Below, piece by piece: positions 4,931-5,278 of a stretch of 5,278 bases of DNA. Origin of the DNA: an uncultured Clostridia bacterium (GTDB taxonomy: Bacteria; Bacillota; Clostridia; Oscillospirales; Oscillospiraceae); assembly GCA_945910975.1 (NCBI GenBank), contig CAMDZY010000122.1, positions 1-5,278 of the forward strand, given 5' to 3'. The notes under the pieces are model-generated. The model was given only the letters and a program-made list of their open reading frames with translations. It did no database searches and was not told the DNA's origin. The stretch's first letter is position 1. Each line of letters starts with the position of its first letter. The translations under genes and the position numbers were made by a program.

Positions 4931-5278
<348 letters not shown>

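Overview
The window looks like chromosome from an anaerobic, moderately GC-rich Gram-positive of the class Clostridia, most likely an Oscillospiraceae-type gut bacterium. This is inferred from strong Shine-Dalgarno sites, sigma-A promoters of the TTGCAA-17 bp-TATAAT/TATACT kind, a FemAB-family cell-wall enzyme, a lipoprotein with a Gram-positive-style signal peptide, and a minimal two-gene SUF (SufC + short SufB) typical of anaerobes. No phage, IS element, CRISPR array, tRNA or rRNA was seen.

Layout. Bases 1-346 (minus) hold the N-terminal part of a FemAB/FemX-type peptidoglycan aminoacyltransferase, read out of a 191-bp divergent intergenic region. On the plus strand from 538 is a short ParB/Noc-like helix-turn-helix protein that has no ParB CTPase domain. 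Next comes a 386-bp non-coding stretch (1018-1403) with a hairpin, partial parS-like sequences and a clear sigma-A promoter. That promoter drives a free-standing GlmU pyrophosphorylase domain (1404-2141), which overlaps a small unrecognised gene (2131-2499). A second promoter (extended -10 at 2556-2564) starts a three-gene unit: a small lipoprotein (2628-3137), a SufC-type ATPase (3164-3898, GTG start) and a short SufB/D-type scaffold (3892-4815). The unit ends at two hairpin terminators (4829-4913). A convergent MacB/FtsX-type ABC permease, cut by the window end, lies on the minus strand (4931-5278).

How the genes fit together. FemX-like, GlmU and the ParB-like protein relate to cell-wall precursor supply and possibly chromosome or nucleoid biology. 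The glmU promoter and the femX-like promoter share the same -35 hexamer and spacer. SufC and SufB form a minimal Fe-S cluster scaffold with no SufD, desulfurase or SufU in the window, equivalent to the SmsCB type. The lipoprotein is physically tied to it (26-nt gap, no visible promoter between them), but no functional link can be shown from sequence alone.

The points most worth a second look are the CTPase-less ParB-like protein with a perfect parS half-site at its stop codon, the single-domain GlmU, and the lipoprotein-sufC-sufB arrangement.
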